From Humibacter ginsenosidimutans (GTDB taxonomy: Bacteria > Actinomycetota > Actinomycetes > Actinomycetales > Microbacteriaceae), in the NCBI RefSeq assembly GCF_007859675.1, contig NZ_CP042305.1:3844001-3908000 (forward strand): a stretch of 64,000 bases of DNA. The letters are read 5' to 3'. This document shows positions 36,095 through 46,477 of this stretch, piece after piece; position 1 is the first letter of the stretch; the number at the start of each line of letters is the position of its first letter. Both the position numbers and the translations under genes were made by a program. The notes beneath the pieces are model-generated. The model was not told the origin of the DNA and did no database searches. It saw only the letters and a program-made list of their open reading frames with translations.

Positions 36095-37090
36095 TCAGCC
36101 GATGTGCGCGTCCTGCGGCACCAAGGTGATCAACGTCGCCTCGGGGCGACAGGCGAAGCGAACTGGCGCATAGATCGAGGTGCCGAGGCCCGCGGAGACG
36201 TTCAGGTATGCGGCCCGCAGGGCGTGCGTCCACACGCTCAGCCCCTTCACCTGGCGGCGAGGGATGTCGCAGTTCGTCACCAGTGCGCCGAATCCCGGCA
36301 CGCACACCTGACCGCCGTGCGTGTGGCCCGCGAAGATCATCGCCGCGCCGTTGGTGACGAACGAGTCGAGGATGCGTCGATACGGTGCATGAGCGACCCC
36401 GATCGACACCGTCGGCACGGTGTCGTGCGCGGCGTCGGCCGAGTCGGGCCACGCGGCATCCGTCACCTCTGATGCCCGCAGCTCGTCGAGCTCGCCGGTC
36501 ACGACATCGAGGCGGTCGAAGTTGCGGTGCGGATCGTCGACGCCGAACAGTTCGAGCCGTGTGCCGTTGACCGTGATCGCTTCGGCATGGTTGTTGAGGT
36601 CGGCCCAGCCCAGCTCGCTGTCGAAGAACCCGGTCAGCTCAGCGGTGTCGAGGTTCGCCGGCGCCACGTGCATCGACGACGGGCCCGTGAAATACCTCAT
36701 CGGGTTCTTCGGCACGGGACCGTAGTAGTCGTTCGACCCGTTGACGAAAGCACCGGGGATGCCCGCGAACGGCTCGAGCGCGTACCGCACCCCATCGAAC
36801 CCCCGTTCGTGACCCAGATTGTCGCCGGTGTCGATGACGAGGTCGGGCATGTAAGCGGCGAGCGAGCGGATCCAGCGCTGCTTGTCCCGTTGCCACGGAG
36901 CCATGTGCAGATCGCTGAGGTGGAGTACCCGGATCGGCTTCGACCCCGAAGGAAGAACGGGCGCGCTGACCTGGCGCAGCACATAGGCGCGGCGTTCGAT
37001 GAGCGTGCCCCACACCACTGCAGCGGTGGATGCCGCACCGAGGGCGAGTGCGACCGTGCCGATCGCACTCGCCCCACGGCGCCCGGCCAT
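36095..37090 (-). CDS. Membrane-linked metallophosphoesterase
   Basis: 331 residues; its ATG overlaps the stop of the PASTA-PBP gene (ATGA), so translation is coupled. One N-terminal membrane segment (about 10-28), then a calcineurin-type phosphoesterase domain with metal-binding motifs HLSDLHMAP, DTGDNLGH, NGSND (in place of GNHD) and AGHTHGGQ. The pairing with a PonA2-like PBP is conserved in actinobacteria (Rv3682-Rv3683 in M. tuberculosis), suggesting a function linked to cell-wall metabolism. The substrate is not known. Confidence 0.87.
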   Translation of the reverse strand: MAGRRGASAIGTVALALGAASTAAVVWGTLIERRAYVLRQVSAPVLPSGSKPIRVLHLSDLHMAPWQRDKQRWIRSLAAYMPDLVIDTGDNLGHERGFDGVRYALEPFAGIPGAFVNGSNDYYGPVPKNPMRYFTGPSSMHVAPANLDTAELTGFFDSELGWADLNNHAEAITVNGTRLELFGVDDPHRNFDRLDVVTGELDELRASEVTDAAWPDSADAAHDTVPTVSIGVAHAPYRRILDSFVTNGAAMIFAGHTHGGQVCVPGFGALVTNCDIPRRQVKGLSVWTHALRAAYLNVSAGLGTSIYAPVRFACRPEATLITLVPQDAHIG

Positions 37091-39777
37091 CAGTTCGATC
37101 CCGGCGACGGGTTGTTGGTCGAACCACCGCCACCGGTGTCGATGACCTGGAGCGTGATCTGTCTGTCGCTCCTCACGTGCGACCCGGCCGACGGACTCGT
37201 GCCCGTGACGATGGCGCTCCCGTCGGCGCCGCCGCTGTCGATGTTCGTGAAGCCGGCGTTCTGCAGAGCCTGCGTCGCTTGATCGACGGTCATGCCGGTG
37301 ACGATGGGGATGGTCGATTGGCTGTTTCCCTGGCCGTTCGACGTGTACACCGTGACGGTCTGGCCGAGTGCCCCGCTGGAGCCCGCGGCCGGATCGGTCT
37401 TGGCCACGGTGCCGACAGCCTGGTCGGAGTCCGTCTGTCCGCCGTCCTTGTAGGTGAGCCCGAGGCCCTCGAGGGTCGACTTCGCAGCCGCCGGGGACTG
37501 TCCGGTGAGATCGGGGATGGTGATCTTCTTCGCCTGAAGGACGCTGCCCGTCGGCGCCTGGAACTGCCCGCCGCCGTAGAGGTGGTTGAGCGCGGCGATC
37601 ACGGGTTCGGCCACCGGGAACTTCGCATTGCGCCCACCGTAACCGCCGAGAGTGAGGTCGCCGAAGTTCACGGAGTTACCCATGGTCTGGCCGACCCAGG
37701 TTGCCGTCGCGGTCTTCGTGGTCGAGGAAACGAACCAGTTCTGCGCCGCATGGTCGGTGGTGCCGGTCTTGCCGAAGATGGGAATGCCGTCCCAGGGATT
37801 GGCCGCGGTGCCTGTTCCGTTTGTGAGCACCGACTTCATCGCCTGAATAGCGCCGGCGGCGATGTTCGGGTCGACGCCCTGCGTGCACGTCGTCTTCTGC
37901 ACGGGCAGGTCTTTGCCGTCCGACCCGACGATCCTGTCGATCCCGATCGGAGTGCACCACTTTCCGCCATTGGCGACGCCCGCGTAGGCGGTGAGCAGCG
38001 TGAGAGGTGAGAGATCGTTGGTACCGAGGATCGTGGCGGGGTTGCCGGTCAGCGGGTTCGGCACCTGCACTTCGTTGCCCTGCGCGTTCTGGACCCACAC
38101 TTTCGATGCCGCCGGGTGGATGCCGAGGTCGAGCGCCGTCTGACGGATGCCGCAGAGGTCGAGCTTCGTGCCCATCTCGGCGAACGCGGTGTTGACGGAT
38201 TCGGCCGTGGCGGTGGTGACGCTCATGTTGCCGCCTTCGCCCGCCGAGTCGTTGCCCACGCTCGGCCAGGTCGCCACGGGCGCCTGATCTTCAGTGTCGC
38301 AGGTCGAATGCCACTGGCTGGCCGGGATGGTCACCGGACCGTTGGGCGCATTGATGTAGTCGTTGATCGAGTGCCCCTCCTTGAGCCACTCGAGCAGCGT
38401 GAACAGCTTGTACGTCGATCCGGTCTGGAATCCGCTCGACCCACCCTGATTGAAGTCGGTGTTGTAGTTGATTCCCGAGTAGTTGGGGTCGTTCGAGGCG
38501 GTGGCCGTGTACTTGGTGTTCTGCACCATCGAGATCACGCGACCGGTACCGACCTCCAGCGAAAGGTTCGTGCCTCCGAGCGAGACCCCGTTCATCGACG
38601 AAGGCACCACGTCGCTGAGCGACTTCTGCGCGACCGCCTGGATGTCGAGGTTCAGGGGCGTGTAGATCTTCAGACCGCCCGCGTTCAGAAGCGCGTCGCG
38701 CTCGCTCGCCGTCTTCGCGAGGCCGGTGTCCTGCTGCACGAGGTTCTGCACCCAGTCGCAGTAGTACGCGGCGCTGAACTTGGCCGCGGTCTCGCATCCG
38801 TTGGGCAGCTGGGTGATGTGCGGCTCGATCTTGGTCTTGACCGCGTCGTCGTACTGCGCCTTGGTCAGCTTGTCGTTCTGGTACATGCGCTTGAGCACGT
38901 AGTTGCGACGCGTGAGCGTGGCCTTGAAGCCGTTGTCGGCGTTGTTGCCCGGGTTGACGGTCTTGTCCTGGTCGATGCGCAGGTTGGCCGGGTTGTTGAG
39001 GATGGCCACCAGGGTTGCGGCCTGCGGAACCGTGAGCGTCTTCGCGGTCGCGCCGAAGTAGTACTGGGCTGCAGACTGCACGCCGTACACAGACCCGCCG
39101 AATCCGGCGATGTTGAGATAGCCGTTGAGGATCTGATCCTTGGTGTACTTCTTCTCGAGACCGATCGCCTGCTTCATCTCCTCGACCTTGCGGGAGATGG
39201 TCGGGTCGGTGGCGTCGTTGTAGCAGTCCTCGTACTTCTTGTCCTGGGCGGCCTGGCGCTTCTTCAACGTCTTCTCGTCACCGCCTGTGACGACGATGTT
39301 CAGCTTCTCGCACTGCTGAACCTTCACGTTCTTCACATACTGCTGCGTGATCGACGAACCACCCGACGTGGACTTGTGCAGGAGCCCGGTCAGTATGATC
39401 GCACGTGCTGTGCCCTGCAGGTCGATGCCGCCGTGCTCATAGAAGCGCGGGTCTTCGGTCGAGACCGCCGCGTCTTTCATGACCTGGGAGATGTCGTCCC
39501 AGCCCACCTCGACGCGGTTCTGCGAATAGAAGGTCGCGATCGGGACGTCTTTGCCGGCCTGCTTCGCGTAGATCGTGGATACCTGGGGCAGCGTGCCGAT
39601 GTCGAGGTATTCGGGAAGACCGTCGAATGCTCCGATGCCATCGCTCGCGGCCATGCCGGTGACGGCGATCGCCGGGGTCACCGCAGCGGTCACCAGCAGG
39701 CCGGCGACGACACTCATGCCGAGGAACGCGCCGACGGCGCCGAGCGCACCTCTAGCCGTGGGTTTGGGGGCAGACAT
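37090..39777 (-). CDS. ponA2: PonA2-like class A penicillin-binding protein with PASTA domains
   Basis: 895 residues from the ATG at 39777; the frame is open a further 60 bases upstream but those codons are not family-like. Membrane anchor at about 12-40, GT51 domain with the complete motif EDPRFYEHGG (Glu108, His115) and GGSSITQQ, transpeptidase domain with Ser454 in GSTYK and GKTGTTD, then two PASTA domains (about 745-880: IPDLTGQSPAAAKSTLEGLG and IPIVTGMTVDQATQALQNAG), which bind peptidoglycan or muropeptides. A Ser/Asn/Pro-rich end follows. It is probably the ancestral member of the three PBPs in this window and heads an operon with the phosphoesterase. Confidence 0.92.
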   Translation of the reverse strand: MSAPKPTARGALGAVGAFLGMSVVAGLLVTAAVTPAIAVTGMAASDGIGAFDGLPEYLDIGTLPQVSTIYAKQAGKDVPIATFYSQNRVEVGWDDISQVMKDAAVSTEDPRFYEHGGIDLQGTARAIILTGLLHKSTSGGSSITQQYVKNVKVQQCEKLNIVVTGGDEKTLKKRQAAQDKKYEDCYNDATDPTISRKVEEMKQAIGLEKKYTKDQILNGYLNIAGFGGSVYGVQSAAQYYFGATAKTLTVPQAATLVAILNNPANLRIDQDKTVNPGNNADNGFKATLTRRNYVLKRMYQNDKLTKAQYDDAVKTKIEPHITQLPNGCETAAKFSAAYYCDWVQNLVQQDTGLAKTASERDALLNAGGLKIYTPLNLDIQAVAQKSLSDVVPSSMNGVSLGGTNLSLEVGTGRVISMVQNTKYTATASNDPNYSGINYNTDFNQGGSSGFQTGSTYKLFTLLEWLKEGHSINDYINAPNGPVTIPASQWHSTCDTEDQAPVATWPSVGNDSAGEGGNMSVTTATAESVNTAFAEMGTKLDLCGIRQTALDLGIHPAASKVWVQNAQGNEVQVPNPLTGNPATILGTNDLSPLTLLTAYAGVANGGKWCTPIGIDRIVGSDGKDLPVQKTTCTQGVDPNIAAGAIQAMKSVLTNGTGTAANPWDGIPIFGKTGTTDHAAQNWFVSSTTKTATATWVGQTMGNSVNFGDLTLGGYGGRNAKFPVAEPVIAALNHLYGGGQFQAPTGSVLQAKKITIPDLTGQSPAAAKSTLEGLGLTYKDGGQTDSDQAVGTVAKTDPAAGSSGALGQTVTVYTSNGQGNSQSTIPIVTGMTVDQATQALQNAGFTNIDSGGADGSAIVTGTSPSAGSHVRSDRQITLQVIDTGGGGSTNNPSPGSN

Positions 39778-40130
39778 GAGGATCAGGCTATCGGCAGAAC
39801 CTGGCAAACCGCTTGCCCCCGGCCCGCGGCCGGGCATCCATTCGCCCAGTCGTGGCCTGGGGAGGCGAGGATGCCGCGCTCTCCTCCGCCGCGCACAGCC
39901 GCCCTAGTGACTCCCACGTCGCTCCCAGGGGATGCGCAGCCGGGGCGACGTGTGCGGCGGGTGGCGTGAGCGGCAGTCGGGGCCGCCGGCCCGCGTCACG
40001 CCGGTGGGCGCGCGGGTTGCGCGGGGCATCCCGATGGGGTTGCCTTGTGATCGGCGCATGCGCACTCGACCCGAAGCTGTGCGGCACCGAACTGCAGGCG
40101 TGCGCGCATCGCGCACAGAATCGAGGACAC
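39778..40130. other. Divergent intergenic region
   Basis: 353 bases between the PonA2-like gene and the DUF4177 gene. In mycobacteria a whiB gene lies in this neighbourhood; I checked both strands and see no WhiB cysteine pattern or other credible gene. It must hold both divergent promoters, but I cannot identify them confidently. Confidence 0.5.
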
Positions 40131-40286
40131 ATGCGTCGCTGGGAATACGTGACCACGCCGCTGATCGTGCACAACACGGCGGCGATCTTGAACAACTGGG
40201 GCTCCGAGGGCTGGGAGCTGGTGCAGGTCGTCACGGGGCCGGAAGGCGGCCTCGTCGCATACTTCAAGCGTCCGGTGGAGGACTGA
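40131..40286 (+). CDS. Small DUF4177-like protein
   Basis: 51 residues from the ATG at 40131, preceded by GAGGA. The sequence is MRRWEYVTTPL followed by LNNWGSEGWELVQVV, the recognisable DUF4177 pattern (W-E-Y start, then GxEGWELV). Its stop overlaps the RidA start (ATGA at 40284-40288). The same small gene precedes a RidA homologue in mycobacteria near ponA2, so the order is ancient. Function unknown. Confidence 0.82.
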   Translation: MRRWEYVTTPLIVHNTAAILNNWGSEGWELVQVVTGPEGGLVAYFKRPVED

Positions 40287-40756
40287 TGGGGGCGTACGAG
40301 GCGCGCATCGCAGAGCTCGGAATCGACCTGCCGCAGGTCGTGCCCCCCGTCGCGGCGTACGTGCCGGCTCTCGTCAACGGCTCGCTCGTCTACACCGCCG
40401 GGCAGCTTCCCATGGTCTCCGGGGCGCTTCCCGCGACGGGCAAGGTGGGGGACGGCCACGGGCTCGTCCCCGCCGACGACGCGCAGGACCTCGCGCGCAC
40501 GGCGACACTCAACGCCCTGGCGGCGATCAAGTCGGTGATCGGGTCGCTGGATCGCATCACGCAGATCGTCAAGGTGACGGGTTTCGTGGCATCCGACCCG
40601 TCGTTCACCGGTCAGCCGGGCGTCGTCAACGGGGCGTCGCTGCTGCTGGGCGAGATCTTCGGCGACGCGGGCAGACACGCGCGCTCGGCCGTCGGCGTGG
40701 CGGTGCTTCCGCTGGACGCCCCGGTCGAGATCGAGCTCGTCGTCGCCTTCGAATAG
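40286..40756 (+). CDS. RidA/YjgF-family protein
   Basis: 156 residues, translationally coupled to the DUF4177 gene. RidA proteins deaminate reactive enamine and imine intermediates. Visible family blocks are LVYTAGQLPM, NALAAIKSVIGSLDRITQIVKVTGFVAS and ARSAVGVAVLPLDAPVEIELVV; the Arg of the ARSAVGV block is the one needed for catalysis in true RidA. The subgroup (Rv3678c-like) is longer than E. coli RidA, so a different physiological substrate is possible. Cytoplasmic. Confidence 0.88.
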   Translation: MGAYEARIAELGIDLPQVVPPVAAYVPALVNGSLVYTAGQLPMVSGALPATGKVGDGHGLVPADDAQDLARTATLNALAAIKSVIGSLDRITQIVKVTGFVASDPSFTGQPGVVNGASLLLGEIFGDAGRHARSAVGVAVLPLDAPVEIELVVAFE

Positions 40757-40821
40757 GCAGGCCGGAGCCCGTCACGGGGCCTGAGCCGAGCTGCCGTCGC
40801 ACGGCGCGGGGCACAGAGATG

Positions 40822-40863
40822 AGGGGTGGCGCCTCGAGATCATGATCTCGAGGCGCCACCCCT
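40822..40863. terminator. Perfect 42-bp palindrome, bidirectional terminator
   Basis: 21-base arms meet at the centre (between 40842 and 40843) with no mismatch; the left arm begins AGGGGTGGCGCCTCGAG. It lies between the convergent ridA and acs genes and would form the same hairpin in either transcript. Confidence 0.85.
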
Positions 40864-40897
40864 TCTGTTCGGGCGCACCGGACGGTGCGCGGCCGGT

Positions 40898-42871
<1,974 letters not shown>

Positions 42872-43078
42872 GGATTCGCTCCTTCGCGAGGTGTGTCAAG
42901 GGGGCGGCTGGCACAACGCTGACGACGATACCGTCTGCTCCGCTCGGTCGCGAACAGAGCACCCCCGCGGCGTAGCGCGACGTCTCGACGTCAGGAATCA
43001 GCTCGCCCCGCCACGGCTTCTCGACGCCCGTCATCGTGTTCGGAAACGGTGCCCGGAAACGAGGTGGAAAAAATCATC

Positions 43079-43106
43079 TTGCGCGACTCCCCGGAAGGGG
43101 TACACT
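43079..43106 (+). promoter_or_regulatory. Promoter of the 6C RNA
   Basis: TTGCGC at 43079-43084 and TACACT at 43101-43106, 16 bases apart, place the start near 43112, directly before the 6C RNA structure. Confidence 0.55.
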
Positions 43107-43111
43107 ATCGA

Positions 43112-43210
43112 ACGGCCGAATGATAATTCTGGCGTGCGGCGAGCGCGATTCCCCCCAATCCCTCGTCGCTGAGGCGGCACCTGTTCCCCCCAATAGGTGC
43201 CGCCCCTTGC
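43112..43210 (+). ncRNA. 6C RNA
   Basis: Two adjacent hairpins each present exactly six cytosines in the loop, the defining feature of actinobacterial 6C RNA. The first pairs GCGAG with CTCGT and GATT with AATC around CCCCCC (loop 43151-43156). The second has a 10-bp perfect stem (43173-43182 with 43195-43204) extended by four inner pairs around CCCCCC and ends in a CCTTGCATTT tail, so it can also terminate. In mycobacteria 6C RNA lies beside the tad/ssd locus, as it does here. Ends are estimated from the promoter and last hairpin. Known 6C RNAs act as trans regulators through the C-rich loops. Confidence 0.9.
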
Positions 43211-43373
43211 ATTTAACGAAGCCGTGATCTCGGGCTTCACTCCGGGGCCGCTCGATGCCCGGCCGGGACCTTCCGGCACCTCCTCTGCGTCCACAGCGGC
43301 CCTTCGGCAAGCGGAACCCACGGATGCCGTCCCGCGACGCACCGAGCGCTCGTCGGCTTCGTAGCGTGCCGGT

Positions 43374-44609
43374 GTGTTCGTCGCATCCCGGTCCACCTCT
43401 ACCGTCCCGTTCGTGCCGCGTCCGTCGGTCACGGGGCGCGGCGTCGGGGGAGCCGGCGCTGCGGACGGCTCCGCGACGAGTCAAGGCCGCGCGGGCCAGT
43501 CCGACTCCTGTGCCGACCGGGCGGTGGCGACCACGTCGCGGGGGACGCCGAACGCCGCGGAGACATCCGGCGTTCTCTCCGACCCTCCGGCCACTGCGCG
43601 CAGGATCACCGCGGAACCTGCGCCCGGGGCCGGGGCGACGCGCGACGTCAGCGATCCGGACGGGGGCCGCCAGACGGAGCCCGCGGACTGGGCGCAGTTC
43701 GGACCACTCGCGCCCTACGTCGCTGCGGAGGGCGTGACCGACGTCTTCGTCAACGGATCCTCGGGGTTGTGGGTGGACTACGGCGGCGGCGCCGTCCATG
43801 ATCCGGACTGGGCATGCGACGAGCGGGCCCTTCGCGCGCTCGCCGTGAGGTTGGTGGCACTCGCCGATCGCCACGTCGACGAAGCGAACCCATGTGTGGA
43901 TGTGAGGCTGGCAGCGGGCATCCGGGTCCACGTCGTGCTGCCGCCCGTGTCGACGACGGGCACGCTGGTGTCGATCCGCGTGCCGCGCCGAAGCCGCTTC
44001 TCGCTCACGCAGCTGGAGCAGGCGGGCATGGTGGGCATCCATCGAGCGAGGCTCGACGCGGCGATCGCGGCGCGCGCCAACCTGCTGATCACCGGAGCGG
44101 CGGGCAGCGGCAAGACGACTCTTCTGTCGGCGATGCTGGCGCAGGCGCCCGCTGGCGAGCGCATCGTGTGCATCGAAGACGTCGCTGAGCTGCAGGTGCG
44201 GCATCCGCACGTGATCGCGCTCGAGGCGAGGCAGGCGAACGTGGAAGGCATCGGCGCGATCGGTCTCGATCGGCTGGTGCGCGAGGCTCTGCGCATGAGG
44301 CCGGACCGGCTGGTCGTGGGTGAATGCCGCGGGGCGGAGGTTCGCGAGCTGATGTCCGCGTTGAACACCGGGCACGACGGCGGTGCCGGCACGCTGCACG
44401 CGAACTCGATCGACGATGTTCCCGCGCGGCTCGAGGCGCTCGGTGCGCTCGCCGGTCTGGACGCGTCGGCTGTCGCGCGGCAGGCGGTGAGCGCTTTCGA
44501 CCTGGTCGTGCACGTGGAACGCGCGGCGGGCGTCAGGCGTATCGCATGCTGCGGTGCATTCGAACTGGATGCGTCCGGCCGGCTCCTCGTGCGCGAGTTG
44601 CGACCGTGA
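43374..44609 (+). CDS. tadA: TadA/CpaF-type pilus assembly ATPase
   Basis: 411 residues from the GTG at 43374; the first 100 residues are poorly conserved, so the true start may be later. Secretion ATPase of the Tad/Flp type: LAPYVAAEGVTDVFVNG at the domain start, P-loop GAAGSGKTT near 240, the Asp box IVCIEDVAELQ, Walker B-like LRMRPDRLVVGECRG and the His box TGHDGGAGTLHAN. It powers pilus assembly or secretion through the membrane protein encoded next. No ssd/tadZ gene precedes it; the 6C RNA lies upstream instead. Confidence 0.88.
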   Translation: MFVASRSTSTVPFVPRPSVTGRGVGGAGAADGSATSQGRAGQSDSCADRAVATTSRGTPNAAETSGVLSDPPATARRITAEPAPGAGATRDVSDPDGGRQTEPADWAQFGPLAPYVAAEGVTDVFVNGSSGLWVDYGGGAVHDPDWACDERALRALAVRLVALADRHVDEANPCVDVRLAAGIRVHVVLPPVSTTGTLVSIRVPRRSRFSLTQLEQAGMVGIHRARLDAAIAARANLLITGAAGSGKTTLLSAMLAQAPAGERIVCIEDVAELQVRHPHVIALEARQANVEGIGAIGLDRLVREALRMRPDRLVVGECRGAEVRELMSALNTGHDGGAGTLHANSIDDVPARLEALGALAGLDASAVARQAVSAFDLVVHVERAAGVRRIACCGAFELDASGRLLVRELRP

Positions 44610-45598
44610 GCGCGCGGCAGCGTCACGGTGCCCGGCGTCCGGCCGTCGAAGCGGTCGCAGACATCGCGCAACGGCTCGCCGTGCTGCTCGCAGCAGGGGT
44701 TCCGCCCGGCGCAGCATGGGGATACCTCCTCGAGGCGATGAGCGACGACGAGGAGGGCGTGTCGCGCAGCGTGCTCGCCTCCGCATCCGAGGCCGGTGCG
44801 CGTGGTGGCGATGTGCCTCGCGCCATCGCGTCGTCCGCCGATCTCGCCGTCCCCCGTCGCGCACGGCGAGGAAGGCGACCCGACGAAACCGAAGTGCTGT
44901 CCGCCTGGCGCGGGCTCGCGGCCGCGTTGCAGGTGGCGACGGAGGCAGGCTCGCCGCTCGCCAACGCATTGCGCGATCTCGCGACGGCGCTGCGCGATCT
45001 CGGCCAGGCGCAGCGCGACAGGGAGGCGGCGATGGCAGGACCGCGCGCGACCGCACGCATGGTGATCGCGTTGCCCGTAATCGGCATTCTCTTCGGCGCC
45101 GGCCTGGGCTTCGACACGATGCACGTGCTCTTCGCGACGCCGATCGGAATCGCCCTCCTTCTGATCGGTGCGAGTCTTCTGCTCGCGGCGGGCGCCTGGA
45201 ATCGCGCACTGCTCCGACGATCGAGAGCCGTCGAGCTGCTCCCGGGACTGGCGATGGAACTCGTGGCGGTCGCCATGAGTGGCGGCGGGTCGGCCGCTGG
45301 TGCGGTCGACCGCGTCACCGGTGTCTGCGCGCGCTTCGGCCTGGCACCGCCGGTCGACCGCTCGGTCGCCTCGGTGCTCACGCTGTCGGAGCGTGCCGGC
45401 GTCGGCGCCGTCGAACTGCTGCACGCCGAAGCCGATCAGGAGCGAAGGGATGCTCGGGGCGCAGCTCAGACGGCGTCCGCGGCACTCGGCGTGCGCCTCA
45501 TGCTCCCGCTCGCGGTCTGCGTGCTGCCGGCGTTCATGGTGCTCTCGGTCGCCCCGCTGGTGCTGTCCATCCTGTCGTCCACAGTGCAGGGCATCTGA
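44606..45598 (+). CDS. Fused TadB-TadC type membrane protein
   Basis: 330 residues; the GTG at 44606 overlaps the TadA stop. Two type II secretion F-like domains are seen in one protein. The first (about 15-200) has LAVLLAAGVPPGAAW and LAAALQVATEAGSPLANAL, then two membrane segments, as in TadB. The second (about 210-330) has MELVAVAMSGGGSAAGAVDRV and ends in two hydrophobic segments, as in TadC. In mycobacteria these are two genes (Rv3658c, Rv3657c). It would form the inner-membrane platform for the TadA ATPase. Confidence 0.8.
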   Translation: MSARQRHGARRPAVEAVADIAQRLAVLLAAGVPPGAAWGYLLEAMSDDEEGVSRSVLASASEAGARGGDVPRAIASSADLAVPRRARRGRRPDETEVLSAWRGLAAALQVATEAGSPLANALRDLATALRDLGQAQRDREAAMAGPRATARMVIALPVIGILFGAGLGFDTMHVLFATPIGIALLLIGASLLLAAGAWNRALLRRSRAVELLPGLAMELVAVAMSGGGSAAGAVDRVTGVCARFGLAPPVDRSVASVLTLSERAGVGAVELLHAEADQERRDARGAAQTASAALGVRLMLPLAVCVLPAFMVLSVAPLVLSILSSTVQGI

Positions 45599-45774
45599 TG
45601 GCCGTCCACGGATCGCCCCCGCCGGAGGACGCGGCCGCCACGGTCGGACCAGGCTCGACATCGAGCCTTCGACCCGGCCGGCTCGACACGGGCTCGACCG
45701 GCACTGGTCCGTTCGACACGACGCCTCTGCACCGCGGCTCTCTCGACCACCACACCCGACAGATGGAGATCAGA

Positions 45775-46068
45775 ATGCAGTCATCACAACGCCACCCCCA
45801 CCACCTTGTCCTGTCACGCCACGGTGAAGGGCGACCGGCCTTCGACGAAGCCAGCCGGGATGCTCGGCGACGTCCGATCCTGTTCTCGCGAGTCGAACGC
45901 GCCGTGCGCGCCCTTGTCGACGAGTCGGGATCGGCGACGGCCGAGTACGCGGTCGCGACGATGGCGGCAGTCGGGTTCGCCGGGCTGCTCGTCTTGATCC
46001 TGCGGGGGGACGAGGTGCGGGGCATCCTCACGGGGCTCGTGCGCAAAGCGCTCACCGTGGCCGACTGA
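45775..46068 (+). CDS. DUF4244 Flp-pilin-like protein
   Basis: 97 residues from the ATG at 45775, preceded by TGGAGAT; an ATG at 45598 overlapping the upstream stop would add 59 low-complexity residues. The segment DESGSATAEYAVATMAAVG is a Flp-type prepilin signal (G, four residues, then EY) followed by one membrane helix, the DUF4244 pattern. It is the best candidate for the main pilin of this locus. No prepilin peptidase gene is in the window. Confidence 0.8.
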   Translation: MQSSQRHPHHLVLSRHGEGRPAFDEASRDARRRPILFSRVERAVRALVDESGSATAEYAVATMAAVGFAGLLVLILRGDEVRGILTGLVRKALTVAD

Positions 46069-46069
46069 C

Positions 46070-46477
46070 ATGCGCCCCGTTCCGCCCCGTTCGCTGCGGT
46101 CTGCGCGCGGCAGTGTCACCGCCGAGTTCGCGGCCCTCGTGCCTGCCGTGCTGCTGGTGTTGGCCTTCGGCATGGGTGCCGTCGAGGTCGTGGTGCAACA
46201 GGCAAGGCTGACGGATGCCGCGGCAGACGCCGCCCGTTCCCTGGCCCGCGGAGACCCCCGCGAGCTCGCCGCGGAGCACGTCGCCGAGGCGATCGGAGCG
46301 ACAGCGTTCTCCGTGTCGCATAGCGGCGACTACGTCTGCCTCACATTGGCTCAGTCGGCTGCCGGCCCCGTCGCGGTGACGGGGCTGACGGTCAGAGGAC
46401 ACGGTTGCGCCCTCGGCGACGCTGACGCTGCGCCGGGAGCGCCCGGCAGCACCGATGACGACGGAGGCGCATCATGA
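46070..46477 (+). CDS. tadE: TadE-family minor pilin
   Basis: 135 residues, starting one base after the previous stop. GSVTAEFAALVPAVLLVLAF is a TadE-type N-terminus (prepilin-like cleavage site plus helix), then a short extracellular domain with two cysteines (DYVCLTL and GHGCALG). It overlaps the next gene by four bases. Likely minor pilin of the Tad apparatus. Confidence 0.8.
   Translation: MRPVPPRSLRSARGSVTAEFAALVPAVLLVLAFGMGAVEVVVQQARLTDAAADAARSLARGDPRELAAEHVAEAIGATAFSVSHSGDYVCLTLAQSAAGPVAVTGLTVRGHGCALGDADAAPGAPGSTDDDGGAS

Noticed and set aside
39778..40130. Expected whiB gene next to ponA2
   Set aside because: No four-Cys WhiB pattern is found on either strand.
40826..40859. Two short frames on opposite strands with the same first residues
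   Set aside because: They are an artefact of the perfect palindrome at 40822-40863.
42894..42899. TTGACA on the minus strand ahead of acs
   Set aside because: It lies only 22 bases before the ATG, so a -10 at 17 bp would fall on the start codon; probably chance.
43036..43227. Small plus-strand ORF over the 6C RNA
   Set aside because: The reading frame crosses the RNA promoter and both C6 hairpins; the RNA structure explains the sequence better.
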